This document shows, piece by piece, positions 32,476 through 45,182 of a stretch of DNA of 64,000 nt. The stretch is taken from contig NC_079886.1 of NCBI RefSeq assembly GCF_029227915.1, positions 6,696,001-6,760,000 of the forward strand. Reading direction: 5' to 3'. This stretch comes from Hydractinia symbiolongicarpus. Lineage: Eukaryota; Cnidaria; Hydrozoa; Anthoathecata; Hydractiniidae. Each line of letters begins with the position of its first letter. Position 1 is the first letter of the stretch. The notes under the pieces were generated by a model. That model ran no database searches. It worked only from the letters and a program-made list of their open reading frames with translations, and was not told the origin of the DNA. A program made the position numbers and the translations under genes.

Positions 32476-35400
32476 TTGTCCCTAAACTGCACAAGAAGAG
32501 GGTATGCTGGAGTGGAAAAGGGGAGAAAGAGAGGTAACTGGCCAACTAGGACGCTGGCAATGTGACTGCATTCCATTCTCGACAATAGCCACCTGCCTGA
32601 TGACCGAACCGATGACAAAATGAAAACACGTTTTAAACACACAGCATGCACGGCTACGTCTGTCATTTCGAATGCTAATTTTCCGCAGACCTCAGCAATT
32701 CTTTGTTAATTCAAGTTAACACCTCACTTCTCCTCCTCCCCCTTCTTACACCCTTCCCCAGCGCGCTAAGTTTTTGGGAATCTTTAAACCGGTTCTGCAC
32801 CAGCCATCGTAATCCATTTAATGGGATGCAGGTTTTTTATAACTTTATTATTCCTGCATCTCTAATATTCCAGCCTCTTTGTCGTAAGGCCGCCTTTTGG
32901 GGTTGGAAAAATAATCCCGCCCCTACTACGATATTCTTGCATGCTGGATTACTGTGTAATTTCTATCAAGTCTGTACCGTATCTATGAGGCGGCAGAAGG
33001 GTCAAAAACAATCCGTGTCAATTCGAATCCGTTGCAAGAGTTTTTCCCCGAACTGGCAGTGTCTTGGTCGAAAATATGCGAAATCCCCTTCTCTACTAGA
33101 CATCGGCACTGTAATTGTAATGACCCTCTCTAGAGAGGGCACCTGAATTTATTTTTCGCCTTGCTTAGGAAAAGGAGGGTTGAAAATATTTGCGAATATT
33201 GATTCTCCTTTTAGGGAGATATATGTTTTTGACTGTGAATTCTCTATCTGACAGGTATTATTGTATTTTTTTGGGATTTTTGACAAAATCGATTCTACGA
33301 ATTCGTATTTTTAGTCATGAAATTATCTTGCCCTTCTTTCTAAGACCGGCACTGTAACTCCAGCCCCCCTCTACTAGAGTTGGCCATTGTGAAATATTAA
33401 GACGACAAACTCGTTAGTTTGGTCGAAATTTTTTGCGATGGTTAACTTTTGAGAGGTGGCTGGAATTACATTGCCGGTCTCGGAAAGGAGGATGAAATAA
33501 TTTCGCGGGTAGAAAACGGCGTTACTTAATAAAATTTTAACGAAATGACCTCGCTCTCAGGCCTTTTAGCGTTTCAGTATTGAGACGAAAAAAAACATCC
33601 AAAAAGTCTAGGGCAAAGTTTTACAATGACCTGAGTTATTGATCTTACATCCAGTGTTCAAGTGTTAAATATACTATCATTATGCAGCTAAATGTTTATG
33701 ATAATGTTATAACATAAATGAAGCTGGACGTTATGTGTTGGACTCCATTTGCTTCACTTTAGAAGCCCAACAAACTCCCATTATGGATTTTTTTCCCCAC
33801 AAGCAAAACATTAGCGCCCATTTTTTTGGCCTTTGAATTTGGCTAATGACTAATCTACGAAAAAAATGTCCCACGGAAGCGTAGGAGCACTTTTGCTGTG
33901 GTATTATTGTTGCTGTCAAATGATATTTCCACGACCAACTCTCGTACACCATTGTAACAGGCTGGTAACGTCCTTATATGTTTTTAAGATTTGCAGTCCT
34001 TTTTGGTGACTTTTAAAACGTTATTCTAGATAACGAAATACAACAACAAAAGGACTATTTAACGTCTGGATTCAACGTTTGTGACATTTGTATTTAAAGC
34101 TATAGCCCAAGACCCGTGCAATGACGTCATCATTTATTTACACTAATTTTATGTTGTACGTGAATAATTTTACACACATGTGTCAAATATGTCACCATAA
34201 ATGTCATCATTAACATTGACGTAGATATTATATTTGTACTGGGTACGTATTAGGTCATCTAATCCCCTCCTTTAGCTTCTAATTTGCTTGACAAACAGTT
34301 CCGTATTATACACACTGCTTTGTTCATGGTGATTCCTATTCCTGGAAGAAGTATTTACACTTAAAGAACACTGCTACTTAAAATTAAAATATATTTTAGC
34401 AATATTTTAAAAAAAATTTTTAATTAATAAATCGTCATTATTCTCATGCCAGAGTCTCTTTTTCACTTTCCTATAAGCCCTGGAAACGAGATTGAAATTT
34501 TTACTTCTAATGCTGAAGAAAAATCAGTTTTTCTTCATCATTTCCATTCTTACCTATTGTTAACAGTAAAGTTTCCAGACAAAGAATCTTAGGGTGCACC
34601 AAAATAAAGTTCTCTTCTACGTTTTTCAAACATTACGACACGATTTCAAAGTAATGGGAATCCTCTATGTGGGCTTTTTTGGTCATTTTGCAACATATTT
34701 TTATTACTTAGTAAAAAGTTATGCGAGGGTTGGGGCGGGGTTGTTAGTTAAAAATAGTTTTATAGCAAATAGCTTTCAGGGAAAACATGCAGTGTACCAA
34801 AAACCTTTCACGCTTCAGCATATTTGAAATTTCCTAGAATATAGTTTCTCGGCCGGCAAAATAATAGATATTGGAAATTGATCCTGATTTCGCTGGAATC
34901 CAATTTAGCGATTTTTATTTCCCTTTTTTTTGACAGTTTTGAAATATATATGTCAACCGTATCATTCATCATTCAGACCGTTGTTGTTAAAGAATTCATG
35001 ACCGTAGCACATCTGTGTTTGGGCGTCGATTTTTAAATAGAAAACTTCCAATAGCACGCTTAATTTATAAGAACATCAAATTTCTAACCAGAATGGTTTT
35101 TATTTTTATTTCTCATTCCCTGTTGTTTTTAATCTGAAATCTCACCCTGAAATTCTTTTAAAACATTCCCCTACGAGAGACAAAGCCTGGTACTAAGTAT
35201 TTTCTGAAATTCTATTGGTACAGTTACTAAACGCTGGGAGCTGGGCTGTCTGAAACGGCTTAATGGCAAGCGATCTTTACCTTATAATAACCTTTCTTTA
35301 AGTGCTCTTACACACAGGGAAGAGCAGTAAAGAAAATAATTATGAATATAGGTTCGTTTTCTTTGGATGACGCTAAATAAACCTTATTCTATATATAACA

Positions 35401-38400
35401 AGAAAGAAAAACTAGCTAATAAAATAAATTCAATCGTTTACATTAACAAGTTTGTGACGTTTATTTTGAAAATGTCGCCTTGTTTATCTATCAAGTAAAT
35501 CATGCTTTGAGAGGATGACTTTTAGTCAAATGTTGTTTACGGTTTATAAGAGCGAAAGAAAAGAAATAAGAATAGTAGAAGAAAGTAAGACTGGGTGTCC
35601 GGTTGAACGAGAAAGAAATTGTGATCGATTCTGGTGAGGTAAATGTCTATAACACTTGTAGTTCTGAAACAAAAAGTATTTCATTGAATTGTGTTTCATT
35701 GTTTTTATTCAATTTCTCACCCTTTTCGGCACCAGACATAGGACTTTGACTATCAATAAATATTAAAATATTCTAGGGCGGGATATTTAAGCTACATTCT
35801 GATGAAGTAGAAGCTACTAGGCAGACACATAAGCCGAGACCTCCCTAAGTTTTAGCGAAAAATTACATCAAAGACAAGTCGATGCTCATTGAACTATTTG
35901 GTCGATTCAAAAGAATTCGCTTTTACAACCATACAAGTAGCAAGTGGGTACCCGCAATAATTTTTTTTTTTAAATCTAAAAGTGCTCAAAACTTTCTAAA
36001 AAGGCAAAAACATGGTTGACACTAGCATTAATTCCTCTTTTTCCCTTGTTTTCTGGGCACTGGATAACAAATCCTTTTTGATCAGTTTATATCTCCTCTG
36101 GGCGTGTCTAGCTTTTCAATAATATTCATTCAAAGGGGGGGTTTCTCCTTAAACGAAACTGGTGAGATTGCTTTCTACTTTTTGGAAGATTTTATGTAAT
36201 TTTCGTTTTGATTTCCAATATCACGCCAATAAATTTGTTGCACTTTATGAACTAGCCTCGTTTTGTTATAAACCAAAAGTTTCATAGTCCGATTGCAAAG
36301 GTTTCTTGTTCGCTTTATAATATAGCTATGACTGACGCTGACGTCAGCGAAACTGCGTAAACCAGGCTGAGTCTTCTTTCACTCGCTTTAACTCGTTTTT
36401 TTTTCGAAATCTGGGGAGTTTATTTTAATCTTTTAAAAATGCATTGGCCGCAAAAACTAACTTGAAAGTTCAGTAAAAGCGAAAAACTAACAAAAGCCTT
36501 TAAAAACACATCAAGGCTTATTGTTGGATTACAAAAAAAATCGTAGGATTGTGTAAACTAATTCTCCAGGTGTCATCAGTATGCGTCCTAGAATTTTCAT
36601 TATTTGTCGCGCTTATAAATTTATTTGGAATGGAACATGGCTTGTGGGAATATCACCATTGTTGACAATTAAGATAAGACATTACAATCTGGTTATTTTG
36701 TCTGGTTTTCTTTAATACAGTGTGGTGCATTTAAAAATCTGTGTTTGCACTACTGTAATCCTTTTTCGATGTTGTATAAATTCTTTAAATTTCTTAACGC
36801 AAGCTAAAATTTTCTTTCCTTTTTTTCCGCGTAAAATTCGGAATAAGCAGAATATTTTTTATCAAAACAGAGAAAATCGACACAAAAAGACTGCAATTAC
36901 TTAGTTTATTGGGAACCGACATTATACTAGATGTTGGAATCTCTCGTGTTCACTATTATTAGTGTCACCTTCACAAGCAATTCAGTTGTCTATAGTATCA
37001 CTCAAACAGGTGTTATTCCGGTTATATTTGTACTAAAACTTAAGCATATTAAAACAACCTCCCCAAGCGGGCTTGCTCGGTAGAATGCGTTTAATTATTG
37101 CACGGGCAAATTTAACCAAGATTTCGGCAAGACGAACTGGATGGCATCTCGAATACTCGCATTCGTAGCTATATTTTGTATAGACAGGTATAGCTACAAA
37201 GATTAGTGTCTATAGACATATAAAAAGATACGTTATAATTTATCCTCCTAGGTATCCTCATAGATTAAGCGAGATCCCCGGCTAGTCGAACTAGGCCAGA
37301 TAGTCTTATGTAAATTTTCCAAAAAATGGACAATCATTTAAAGACAATACGTTTGCTGCTACTAAGGATTTCCATTTTTTTATGCCCTTCGATTTTAAAA
37401 ACTTGCTAAAAATTGCACGCTAAACTCCCTCCTTTCCTCTATCCCTGACCCAAACATAAAGAGAAAAAAATATATTATTTTCGTCCCTTTGCAATTATGG
37501 CCTTTGCAACAAATGGTTTTCCTTTAGTAAAGGAAAAAAAGTTGCGCGAAAATTCCCTGAAGCTGATGAACATACTTTTGAGTTATTTTGCTTTGCATGT
37601 TCTTATTCTTATGTTAACAAGAATATCTTAAAATAAATGTTATCTTAACGGTACAAGTTGATAAGTAAGCTGTAAATAAATATCCAGTGTTTATTTCTGT
37701 ACGTCAGTACTTGTCTCAAGTTACATGATGTGCTTAATGAAGTATCCAGGCTTTTATCAACCGTGTTTTATTTTTCTTTGGCGCTTCATCTTGAAGCCCC
37801 TGTGTAATATTGGAGGGAAGAAAAAATCGAATTTTTGTAGATTTAAATTAACATTTTACAGTTTTTTCAGTTATGTAGCCTCCTTAACGAAAAGACTGTC
37901 AGAAGGTCTTCCCAAACTAACGAGAAAGGTTCTTAGCCCGCAGCGGCAAAACCATAGCCAAACCTTACATGGAACTCTAATTAACTCTAATGGAACTCTA
38001 ATTACCCTCTAATTAACTTTTTTTAACGGTGAGATAACTTAATGCTTAGGCACTTTTGAACTGAAAAATGTATCTTTATTTAGCATAAAAAGCCAGTTTT
38101 TTTAACAGCACACGGTAAAGCGATATTTTTTAAGCCATAAAGTGGAGAGCCAATACGCAATTAGTTCTTGTTTACTTTTACAACAAATCAAAATAGGAAA
38201 GTCTGTAAAAACATTGATACGCATGCGTATCGAAAACGAGGCCAGTCTGTTTGTTGAACCAGCCAGCTTGTTAAGATTTCGAGTAAAATAGGCGAGATCT
38301 CGGCAAGCAGTTCAAGTCGACTCCTCATACAAAGTAAATTTTAAATTCCATCGAAAATGGCATTTAGACGAGATCTCGGCAAACAGGCTGTCCTGCCTGA

Positions 38401-38561
38401 TTCTATATAAACAGCCTATTAGCGGAACAAACTTCCTGATTCAAAAGTATCTGATAATTGGCGAGCAGACGTATCTTACTTACGTAAATAGCACCGCTGA
38501 TACATGTTTTTATTTAGCATCATTTTTTTGAAAATTTTTCTTGTTATAGAAAACAAAAAAG
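32476..38561. other. Long gene-free stretch, repeats only
   Basis: About 6 kb with no frame that shows a domain or splice support. It contains the inverted repeat family at 33.08-33.50 kb, one arm of the dispersed CCTCGTCCC repeat near 34.48 kb, short repeats of AACTCTAATTAACTCTAATGG at about 37.97-38.01 kb, and two direct copies of GAGATCTCGGCAA about 74 bp apart near 38.30 and 38.37 kb. Confidence 0.5.
33083..33500. repeat. Three-armed inverted repeat, MITE-like
   Basis: The motif GACCGGCACTGTAACTCCAG appears at about 33350-33370 (+), in inverted form (CTGGAATTACATTGCCGGTC) at about 33463-33482, and as a diverged direct copy (GACATCGGCACTGTAATTG) at about 33099-33117. The flanks of the second and third copies also pair, over about 45 bp. 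Confidence 0.6.
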
Positions 38562-39656
38562 ATGGTTCCTTCAAAGCTTGCATTTTTCATCTTGGTAATC
38601 GCAACTTATTCACAAGGTACAGTGCATCTCACGGCTGTAGCGGCCATTTGCATCTTTGTTTTAACATGGTTTTAAGGAGCATCAAGACTCACGGGAAAAA
38701 CTTAATTAGGGTTGCTACAGAATAAAAAGCTTAGCTTCGAGATCAAATCTTAGGAGAAAAATCTAAAAAAGTATTAAACTATTCCATGTTTTAGGAGGAA
38801 TAAAGAGTTACTAATAACCAATTCTTTTCTTTTTTTAAATGTCAAAGAGACTGTCCATTTGAAATTGCAGTAATGTAATTATAGTAATTATAACTCCAGT
38901 CTTGTTGCAAGATACACATATGCTCAATGTTTTGTCTTAAAAAATGTAATAACAAAGTTACTGCTTCAAGAAAAATAAGGGACCTCACCACAAACAATTT
39001 TAAGAGGAATCAATACTTTTAGTCAAAGTTTTAGGCGTGGTCACCATGTAAACGTAATGAAAAAATGCTGAACTTTCTATAGAATTGTTTATCAACAAAT
39101 GAAGTATGTATGTAAGCAGGTTTTTTAGAATTTAAACAAAAAACTCGAAATGTTACACCAAAATAAAAGCTTCCTGGTTTAGGCTTGCATATATTTATTA
39201 TCTACCTATTCAGCTTATTTTTTTTGCTTATTGCAAAAATGAAAGATGGGTTTAATATGTATTTCTTGCAATTTAACTTCATAGCTCATAGTACTTATGA
39301 AATATAGATATAGGAAGTGACAGGGAGTAACTAGTGATAACGAAATTTTAACGATCTTTTTATCGGTTTCAGGAAAATATCTGAACACTAGATGTTTCTA
39401 CAAAACGCAAGATGAAATACTATCAGTGGAATGCAATCCCGAACAATCATGTTACGCTATCGTTTCGCTGAAATATAACAACAAGACATGGCACGAGAAC
39501 CAATACGCAATGGGATGCTGGGAAACTCTACCGTACTGTAGTCAAGACACTTGTGATATCCCCTTACCAAATTACATCTGGGTTGAGCATCACTTTCCAA
39601 GATTTTGTTGTTGTAAGGGAAATTTGTGTAACGGCAACATAAAAACAATTATTTAA
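38562..39656 (+). CDS. Small secreted protein with type II activin receptor-like ectodomain
   Basis: Two exons, 38562-38616 and 39372-39656, join in phase (CAAG/GTACAG; TTTCAG/GA) to about 112 residues. Exon 1 is a signal peptide, MVPSKLAFFILVIATYSQ. Exon 2 is a three-finger-fold domain: TRCFYKTQ, SVECNPEQSCYAIVSLKY, a glycosylation site NKTW, QYAMGCWETLPYC, and the closing RFCCCKGNLCNGN, the box that ends type II activin/BMP receptor ectodomains. The reading frame stops eight residues after that box; no membrane segment or kinase follows in the next kilobases. It may be a soluble ligand-binding protein that modulates TGF-beta/BMP signals. Alternatives are a generic Ly6/three-finger protein or a retained exon of a partial gene duplication. 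Confidence 0.7.
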
Positions 39657-40411
39657 ACCAGTGCGTTAAATAGTTGGACGAAGCACTGTCTGATGATAAC
39701 AAGGAACGTTCTGATCGAATTTTTTTGAAAAGAAATGCGAAGTAGTAAATGCCAGTAATAAACAAATACGCATGTACATAAAATCTACACATTTAATTTT
39801 TCACTTTCGGTATTTTTCTTTGTATGTAAGATAACGCATATATGCATTGCGATGTAAAATATAAAAGACATGTGCTATCACTTGCGTAATTTTTACACCT
39901 ACATTTCCGTTTTATTTATTTTTATTTTCTGAAAATAAAACTGCTTTTTGGCTCACTAAATCAACCGACCAAATATTCAATTTCTTGCAATTAGCCTAAA
40001 GACGGGGCCCAAGTAACTAAATAACCTTACAAACCTAAGTATTCTATTGTACTTCTAAGTCCATCTGATCTATCTAATACAGAAAGATCGCAAATTCTTA
40101 CAGATACGATCTTCCAAATTTCACCCTTTTACCCTCTGAGAAATGCGAGACATATCACAGAGGGGTATCCCCCCCCTTTGTTGCAAAACACCTTGGAGAT
40201 TATCTATCACATACAAGGAGAGGTAACATAGAGAAGTAAAAATAAAACATACATGTAAGCTTTCAGTAACGACAGATATTCTTAACCAAAAAAAAAGAAA
40301 TTAAAAAACACTTGCAGAGATATAAATAATTTGACAACAGCACAGTGACAACAGAGTCAGTGGTTACGCAGTTCTTGTTTTAATGCTTCAACTGCAACGT
40401 CTTCCCATCGC
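39657..40411. other. Gene-free stretch
   Basis: Between the receptor-like gene and SEM1, which converge here. No coding signal seen; possible 3' UTRs with AATAAA words near 39.76 and 39.94 kb. Confidence 0.5.
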
Positions 40412-41763
40412 TTACTTCTTCACATGTCCGTTCTTTTGCAGTTCCGCTCTGTGTAAAATAAAAAAAGGTTTAGTTTTATGATAGTAAATTAAAAAATAAA
40501 TATTAAAAAAAAATATTAACAGAGATAAACTATACAATAGTATATACATTAAAACAACTAGCTATGTAAAAAAAATAGATAGAGAAAAAATCATTGTTTG
40601 GATATTTTCGTCAAAAAATAATCCTACGGTTATATATATTCGTTTTTCCGCATTTTACATACCTGTAATGATTAAGCGCTCCACGAATAACCGCCTTTTA
40701 TAGAACTTGAAATTTTACTACCACTCACCCCCCCCCCCCCTTTCCAATGTTTTTTGATTGATTGTTCCCAATTTTCAGCGTTGTTATAGACAGAAGGATG
40801 AATAAAAAAGGTTTCGTCATACGATTAGGTCTTTTTGAGTCATGAGAAAATTAAATAGGTCATAAACGGCCAATCATAGTATTTGAAAAAAATATTTCAC
40901 AATGCAAAAAGGGTGGGGAGACGGAGTAGGTGGAGATGAAGGGTGAGGGGATGATGAGTGGGAAGATGGAGAAGGAAGGGCTAAAAATAGTTAACATCTT
41001 TCAAGACGTTTTTTCCGACAGCTTCAAAATAAGTTTTTACATAATTAAGATATTAGAAATTGTCAACCACGTGACATTTCGATTTCTTACCCGAGAAACA
41101 GATACATTTAGCCTGGAAGACATAGAATCGATCCCGAAAATAGAACTAGTAGAATTATGTACCTTAGTTGTTGGGAAAAGTCATCTTCGACGTCATCATC
41201 ATCCCAATCGTCTTCCCATACGTGCAAATCGTCTGCGTTTTCTTGGTCCTCTTTCCAATCTAATAAAAAGGTAATTGAACAAAAATTTTGTTCAAATTTT
41301 TGTAGTATTTCTCGTTTCAAAAAATCTTTCAATTGTTTTAAAAGCTTTACAGGACTTCTTGGCATATATTGATGCGTTATTTTTGCGTGTCACATTAGTG
41401 TAAATGACAAATTTAGGCTAATTTTTACCTCCTTCAGCAACTTTGATGACGTGATTAACAAAATGCTGACAAAAGCAATCTTTTCTGACCAAATTGTTAC
41501 TTAATATTTTTTATCAGCCTAGCGCCTGCCGAAAACATTTTTTTATTTTTATTTAAGCAATCGTATAATGGTTCAGTATTAAAGTATTACTTTCACTCAA
41601 AACAAAAAAATTGTTTTGCCTACTCTACCGAACAATTTTGTATACCTTCAGTTGGAAATTCTTCAAAGTCATCATCTTCTTCTAATGCACCAAGATCAGA
41701 TTTTTTTTCAACTTCTTTCTTCTTTTCTGTTTCCTTTTTGTCCTTTTGTCCTTTAGACGCCAT
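40412..41763 (-). CDS. SEM1: SEM1/DSS1, small acidic 26S proteasome lid subunit
   Basis: Three exons in minus order, 41763-41646, 41259-41163 and 40448-40412, all phase-compatible, give 83 residues. Human SEM1 is about 70. Exon 1 has a lysine-rich start MASKGQKDKKETEKKK, longer than in vertebrates, then the conserved LEEDDDFEEFP. Exon 2 has the two acidic/tryptophan boxes that wrap partner proteins, LHVWEDDWDDDDVEDDFSQQ. Exon 3, only 37 nt, gives RAELQKNGHVKK. The protein holds the proteasome lid together and also binds BRCA2 and the TREX-2 complex in other eukaryotes. The lysine-rich extension is the only odd part. Confidence 0.95.
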
Positions 41764-42742
41764 TTTTTAATAGTTTTTCTCTCTTTTATCTATGAAATAA
41801 AGTAATTTTGTGAAATTACAAGATTTGACTTTTAGCTAGCTAAGTTACATGAGCAACCAAAAATTAATGGCATGCAAATGATCTCTACCATAAAATATTT
41901 TTTTTACACACACTCTTCCTTTAGTTGAAAAAATTTTTACAAATAATTTATTCTCGGATATTCTCATGCAATTGGCACAAAAGTTTACGCTGGTATGATA
42001 ACAACACAGACAGATGAGAAAAGAGTAAAAACAGATGAGAAAAGAATAAAAACATGCTTGTTCAGCCACCCCTCGAGGCTAAGAAGCCACCACCCAAGTT
42101 CCCCTCATCAAGGTGTTTAGCTTATTTTATTTAAAAACGATTTTTATTTTTCTCATCAGCCTTTTAGTGTATATATTTTCCTTTTTTATCTCCCCATATT
42201 ATTTATAACTTTTATTAAACTATATTAGTTTTAATTTGTGCATTAATTTATTCATACACCACCAAAGTCCCTTCTGTCAGTCTTCAGGTTAGTTTAACTT
42301 AGAACGAGTTGTTTTTATATTTGGTAAATTTTATTCTGTAGGCTCACATGAGTTAATGTTGACTTACTATATCTACACCTTCTTCTAATTTAAAGCAGCA
42401 GCAGTAGTAGTAGTAGTACACAAATTGATTGAGGTGTGCTATAGATAGCACATGCAAAATGAAAAATTATATAAGAAGTTGAACACCTGAAAGCAGATCT
42501 ATATGCACAAATGTGTGTTTTTCGCTGCACGTGTGCCAAAATATTAAGAAAGAAGCCTGCAAATATCAAATAATAATAAATATACAACTGTAAAAAGTGT
42601 TGTGTCCACCAGCAGCCTACACTCTATTTTGGTAGTGTTCAAGACAGACACTTTAAAACGTGCTTAGATTTTTAGAAGCACAATAAATAGTGTTTTCCAT
42701 ATTAATAAAGTTAACAAGATGACAACTTAGAGTATAACTTAA

Positions 42743-43083
42743 AGGGGTACGGAACAGCTGCTGGTTTTCTACTATAGTGACTTACACGAAAGTCGAGCCT
42801 ATGGCGGCAAAAAACAAAAATGGCTATTTTTCCGGCATATATGAATTTACGGACTCGAACATACAGATATATCTAGAATTTTTATCTTCTCCAGCATTGG
42901 TCATGTTTTCATCCAGAATGAGTCTTCCTGAAATATTTCTTTGTAATATACTTTTCGAAAAAAAATATTGAACCAGCGAGCAAAGTGCACTGGTCTATTC
43001 ATTGCGCAAAACGTGTCTGCCGGATTTTTAATATGTGCGCGGGATATACGGAATGTGAGCATTTTAACCGGTTCGCAGCCCCT
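42743..43083. mobile_element. piggyBac-type MITE, 341 bp
   Basis: TTAA at 42739-42742 and 43084-43087 flank the segment, and the ends are inverted repeats AGGGGTACGGAAC and, on the other strand, AGGGGCTGCGAAC. TTAA duplication is the mark of piggyBac elements. The frame 42777-42971 inside it is not a transposase. Confidence 0.8.
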
Positions 43084-43320
43084 TTAAGAAATGTTAATTT
43101 ATTAGCTTCATTAGAACTTTAAAATACCATGTATATATACTAAAATGATCATTTTCGGAATAGTTTATTACATTCTAGTAAGTTAAAACGTACATTAACA
43201 CATAATGCAGAATACACGATCTTTCTCTTTTTTCAAGACTTAAGAAACTCTAACACACTTGTTTAAATTTATGTAAAGACATGCACGTAATTTTTCTTTT
43301 CTTTCCAATTAAGTGAATTT

Positions 43321-43794
43321 TTATGCTGTCCACTTCATACATCTTGTATCCCTATGAGTTTTCAAACAGCCAGCACAACAATATCGAACACCACAAGTTG
43401 GACAAGTGTAATTAGATAGATAGCCGCAAACGGAACAAAAACGCCGCTCTGGAAGTATAGACTTCGGTGCTGCAGCATTGAAATAATTTGGTACTCCTTC
43501 TTTTGCTTCAGCTTGCAACTCTTCTGTTAATGCTGCAAATGACCGTTTTGCTTTTTGTTTGAAAATATCACCCAGTTTGACTTTCCTTCTTTTTTTGGTT
43601 TCATTGTTGTCATTGAAAGAGGGCAGCTTAGCTTTGGCTACGTATAAGTTCATTTGATGGTGTGGATCATCCTGGTAGTTGTCTTTTTCTAATGAGGCAA
43701 GTTGTCGCTTCTGTCGCTTAGCTCTTGTCTCTTCATCAACAACATGTTTTCGTTGAATCTCTTTTAAACGAGAGGAACCTCTTTTATCTGACAT
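43321..43794 (-). CDS. ZNHIT1: ZNHIT1, zinc finger HIT protein of the SRCAP/SWR1 complex
   Basis: A single-exon 157-residue protein, close to the usual 154. It starts MSDKRGSSRLKEIQRK and has the family segment DEETRAKRQKRQLASLEKDN, PHHQMNLY, and the basic KKRRKVKLGD. Residues about 118-154 are the HIT zinc finger: CSVCGYLSNYTCPTCG, YCCAGCLKTH and TRCMKW, with all eight cysteine/histidine ligands. In animals and yeast (Vps71/Swc6) it is needed for H2A.Z loading by SRCAP/SWR1. No intron in the coding part. Confidence 0.95.
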   Translation of the reverse strand: MSDKRGSSRLKEIQRKHVVDEETRAKRQKRQLASLEKDNYQDDPHHQMNLYVAKAKLPSFNDNNETKKRRKVKLGDIFKQKAKRSFAALTEELQAEAKEGVPNYFNAAAPKSILPERRFCSVCGYLSNYTCPTCGVRYCCAGCLKTHRDTRCMKWTA

Positions 43795-44426
43795 GGTATG
43801 TCACAAAATTGTTATCACATTTTATAAACACATTCTACAGCTAAAGAAGAAATATATTGATAAATTGAGTTACTACAGCAAAGCAGGAGAGCATCTGAAC
43901 AAATGCTAAAAAACTAAAAATGTCAATTTAACTTTTAAAAAAGGATTTTGTACCCTTACTAAAAGCAATTAGAAAATTCATAAACATTCTGTAACCTGAA
44001 AAACATGTGTCCATCAATTAAAAAAAACATTTAGTTTCTGTTATTTGGTTCTGCTGATCACCAAGAAAAAAAATATTTTAAAAGTCAAATGAATTGATTG
44101 ATCACTATTTTATGTTGAACTTTGTAACATGTAAAAGCGTCCAGTGCACCATATGTTAAAATAATGGTACGTGTAGTCTTGTGCGAGGATTCCTACTTGC
44201 AGGGTAAAATAGTAGCTATTAAGAAGTGCACAATATCTATCTAAAAAATGAGTGTATTAAATTCGAAATTAATATTTAGGATATTAGAAATATGTACATA
44301 TATATCCATCTCACAATATAGATTCTACTTTGAAGGAAAGCGCTATATGATGCAATAAAAATAAATATTAGGTAAAATAATACTAAATTTGTGGGATCAA
44401 AATAACTTTTACACATTTATAAATAT

Positions 44427-44428
<2 letters not shown>

Positions 44429-44487
<59 letters not shown>
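44429..44487 (+). repeat. (AT)n microsatellite
   Basis: An uninterrupted run of about 29 AT dinucleotides just downstream of the stop of the membrane protein gene. Confidence 0.98.
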
Positions 44488-44491
<4 letters not shown>

Positions 44492-44519
44492 TAAAACAAC
44501 ATGCATATAATATATGCAG

Positions 44520-45182
44520 CTAATTATTACTATCAGAAATGTTATTATTTATCAAATGAAGTTTGCGTTTGGAATCAATGTCCAGGTTTTTCGCACTCAT
44601 AGATCGTGTCCTACGACGATCCATTGGATAAGGTGACTCACTTGCTAAATCTTCCCTTTCTGATTCTTTTGCCTTGTTGCAACATTGATTTGTTTTCATG
44701 TTTTCCATAATCAAACACATGTTGGTTACCTTGTCAGTTAAACTTTCATTACGTTTTTCCATTTCTTGTAATTTTTTAAGTATTAAACATAGCTGATCAT
44801 GTTCTGATTCAGACTCAAAACTGTATGAAAAATATTTGAATAGGCGGTAAATTCCATATGTAAAAAAGACTAAAGCAAGTAGGTATGGGTGACTCCACAA
44901 TATTAAACAAAAATGCCATATCGAACTGGACAACAAAAGAAACCATTTAAAAAACATGTATGGACCAACAAGAGTATACATTAAAAACGCAAATGATAGC
45001 CATACTACCAAGTTTAGCAGGGACGAAAACTTTAAAATCACAAATGAAACTGATATAACTTGAAAAAACATCATAATTGTCAGTGCTTCATGACTTCCTT
45101 TATCGAAGAGATTAGTAATTTCTTTCACACCAAACAAGAACTCATTGTAATGCTTTGATACTTCTGTTGCTAACAAAATCAT
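44520..45182 (-). CDS. Multi-pass membrane protein with C-terminal coiled coil, possibly BRI3BP/TMEM109-like
   Basis: A 220-residue single-exon frame. Residues about 33-120 hold three to four hydrophobic segments (EALTIMMFFQVISVSFVILKF, then LVVWLSFAFLMYTLVGPYMFF, then LLALVFFTYGIYRLF). Residues about 125-170 form a coiled coil (LILKKLQEMEKRNESLTDKV), then a Cys pair (NQCC) and a basic, serine-rich tail with DRRRTRSMSAKN, which could be a phosphorylation site. The layout of clustered membrane spans, then coiled coil, fits the BRI3BP/TMEM109 group of ER or mitochondrial membrane proteins, but I cannot confirm it. No signal peptide is seen at the given ATG, and an upstream exon could supply one. 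Confidence 0.6.
   Translation of the reverse strand: MILLATEVSKHYNEFLFGVKEITNLFDKGSHEALTIMMFFQVISVSFVILKFSSLLNLVVWLSFAFLMYTLVGPYMFFKWFLLLSSSIWHFCLILWSHPYLLALVFFTYGIYRLFKYFSYSFESESEHDQLCLILKKLQEMEKRNESLTDKVTNMCLIMENMKTNQCCNKAKESEREDLASESPYPMDRRRTRSMSAKNLDIDSKRKLHLINNNISDSNN

Noticed and set aside
32703-33146. 147-residue plus-strand frame
   Set aside because: No domain, odd composition, no splice support; it runs into the inverted repeat at 33.08 kb.
40930-41274. 114-residue plus-strand frame rich in His and Arg
   Set aside because: It is the antisense shadow of SEM1 exon 2 plus intron.
42777-42971. 64-residue plus-strand frame
   Set aside because: It lies inside the piggyBac-type MITE, which is non-coding.
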